A DNA stretch of 6,216 bases, taken from Halobacteria archaeon (GTDB lineage Bacteria; Pseudomonadota; Gammaproteobacteria; UBA9214). Shown in pieces: positions 5,933 to 6,216 of the stretch; the stretch's first letter is position 1, and each line of letters opens with the position of its first letter. Under the pieces are notes generated by a model. It was not told where the DNA came from and made no database searches. It worked only from the letters and a program-made list of their open reading frames with translations. The stretch lies in assembly GCA_013041945.1 (NCBI GenBank), contig JABDRC010000048.1:1-6216 (forward strand), written 5' to 3'. The translations under genes were made by a program, and so were the position numbers.

Positions 5933-6048
5933 TGCATTCTGGCCCTGAACCCGAACTCATTTCCGCGAAATCCTCCCGAAATACGCAATCGTCTCTGTTG
6001 GCGATTTGGCGAGTTCGGGTTTATGTTTTTATAGCTGCAAAGAATGCA
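5933..6048. repeat. Nested inverted-repeat element, about 116 nt, unassigned
   Basis: Three nested arm pairs fold into one extended structure: TGCATTCT (5933-5940)/AGAATGCA (6041-6048), perfect 8 bp; AACCCGAACTC (5948-5958)/GAGTTCGGGTT (6011-6021), perfect 11 bp; and GCGAAATC (5965-5972)/GATTTGGC (6003-6010), 8 bp with one mismatch. The apical loop is about 30 nt. TTATGTTTTT (6021-6030) follows the middle stem. No protein frame explains it. It could be a structured RNA, a large-loop terminator, a small non-autonomous mobile element or a folded recombination site; the sequence alone does not choose between these. Confidence 0.5.
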
Positions 6049-6081
6049 ATTGTTATGGGATTCTGTTCGAGGGGAAAATCT

Positions 6082-6108
6082 AAAAACGAGCAACGTATTT
6101 CGCTTCGT
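6082..6108 (-). terminator. Terminator-like hairpin after the minus-strand gene at the right edge
   Basis: On the minus strand, ACG-A-AGC (6108-6102) pairs with GCT-CGT (6091-6086), with one bulged A and a 10-nt loop. The T-run at 6086-6082 starts at the last paired base. It lies directly at the stop codon of the partial reading frame (6108-6110), as expected for its terminator. The stem is short (6 bp). Confidence 0.4.
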
Positions 6109-6216
6109 TATTTTTCATTGCCAAAACGCCGCAGTAAATTAATTGAGAGAAATTGTGCATCTTCTTCGAAGAATTCCAGTTCAACGCGTAGATTCAGGTG
6201 TCTGTTAATCCCGTGT
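6108..6216 (-). CDS. C-terminal end of an unidentified protein, truncated by the window edge
   Basis: The minus-strand frame is open from the right edge to TAA at 6110-6108 and gives 35 residues, ending VELEFFEEDAQFLSINLL then RRFGNEK. The acidic-plus-hydrophobic make-up looks protein-like, and a terminator-like hairpin follows the stop at once; both support a real gene. No family is recognised. By hand count the 109 bases are about 39 % GC, clearly below the other genes here, which hints at acquired DNA. A stop-free run of this length can also occur by chance, so the call is moderate at best. Confidence 0.4.
   Translation of the reverse strand, partial: HGINRHLNLRVELEFFEEDAQFLSINLLRRFGNEK

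Noticed and set aside
5948..6021. Integron attC site
   Set aside because: The size and bent-stem form are suggestive, but the RYYYAAC and GTTRRRY core sequences are absent at the arms and no integron integrase is in view.
6162..6173. 12-bp perfect palindrome TTCTTCGAAGAA as a regulator binding site
   Set aside because: It is explained by the codons for Phe-Phe-Glu-Glu in the partial minus-strand reading frame.

Overview
The window is a GC-rich (roughly 60 % by eye in the coding parts) bacterial chromosomal segment. An amylosucrase-type GH13 enzyme, a HipBA module, a DUF3108 exported protein and a tRNA-Ser with an encoded CCA end together suggest a proteobacterium, most likely a gammaproteobacterium. 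That assignment is inference from gene content; no marker gene fixes it.

Layout, left to right. (1) Bases 1-1592, + strand: the C-terminal four fifths of an amylosucrase, cut off by the left edge, with every catalytic residue that could be compared present. (2) Bases 1637-2932, + strand: an APC-superfamily amino-acid permease 44 bp downstream, possibly co-transcribed with the enzyme. (3) Bases 2937-4549, - strand: a two-gene hipBA toxin-antitoxin operon. hipB is promoter-proximal and its stop overlaps the hipA start (ATGA). hipA runs tail-to-tail into the permease with a 4-bp gap. (4) Bases 4550-4863: a 314-bp divergent intergenic region. Its hipB-proximal half is a strikingly AT-rich block with three inverted repeats tiled around a good sigma70-like promoter for hipBA; its right half is GC-rich with a short hairpin. 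(5) Bases 4864-5568, + strand: a signal-peptide-bearing DUF3108 protein with a rho-independent terminator overlapping its stop codon. (6) Bases 5761-5851, + strand: tRNA-Ser(GGA) with a stable-RNA-type promoter and an 11-bp hairpin just after it. (7) Bases 5852-6216: a non-coding stretch with a nested, about 116-nt inverted-repeat structure, then the end of a minus-strand reading frame (35 residues visible, much lower GC) that enters from the right edge and is followed by a terminator-like hairpin.

Functional reading. The left third concerns sucrose/alpha-glucan metabolism plus a transporter of unassigned substrate. The centre is a self-regulated toxin-antitoxin module whose kinase has an unusual phosphorylation-loop sequence. 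The right part is ordinary core genome (DUF3108, tRNA-Ser) followed by an AT-rich change of character just beyond the tRNA, a position where genomic islands commonly start. No integrase, duplicated tRNA end, IS element or CRISPR array is visible. Nothing here is clearly a new biological system; the best leads are the hipBA operator region and the nested inverted repeat downstream of the tRNA.
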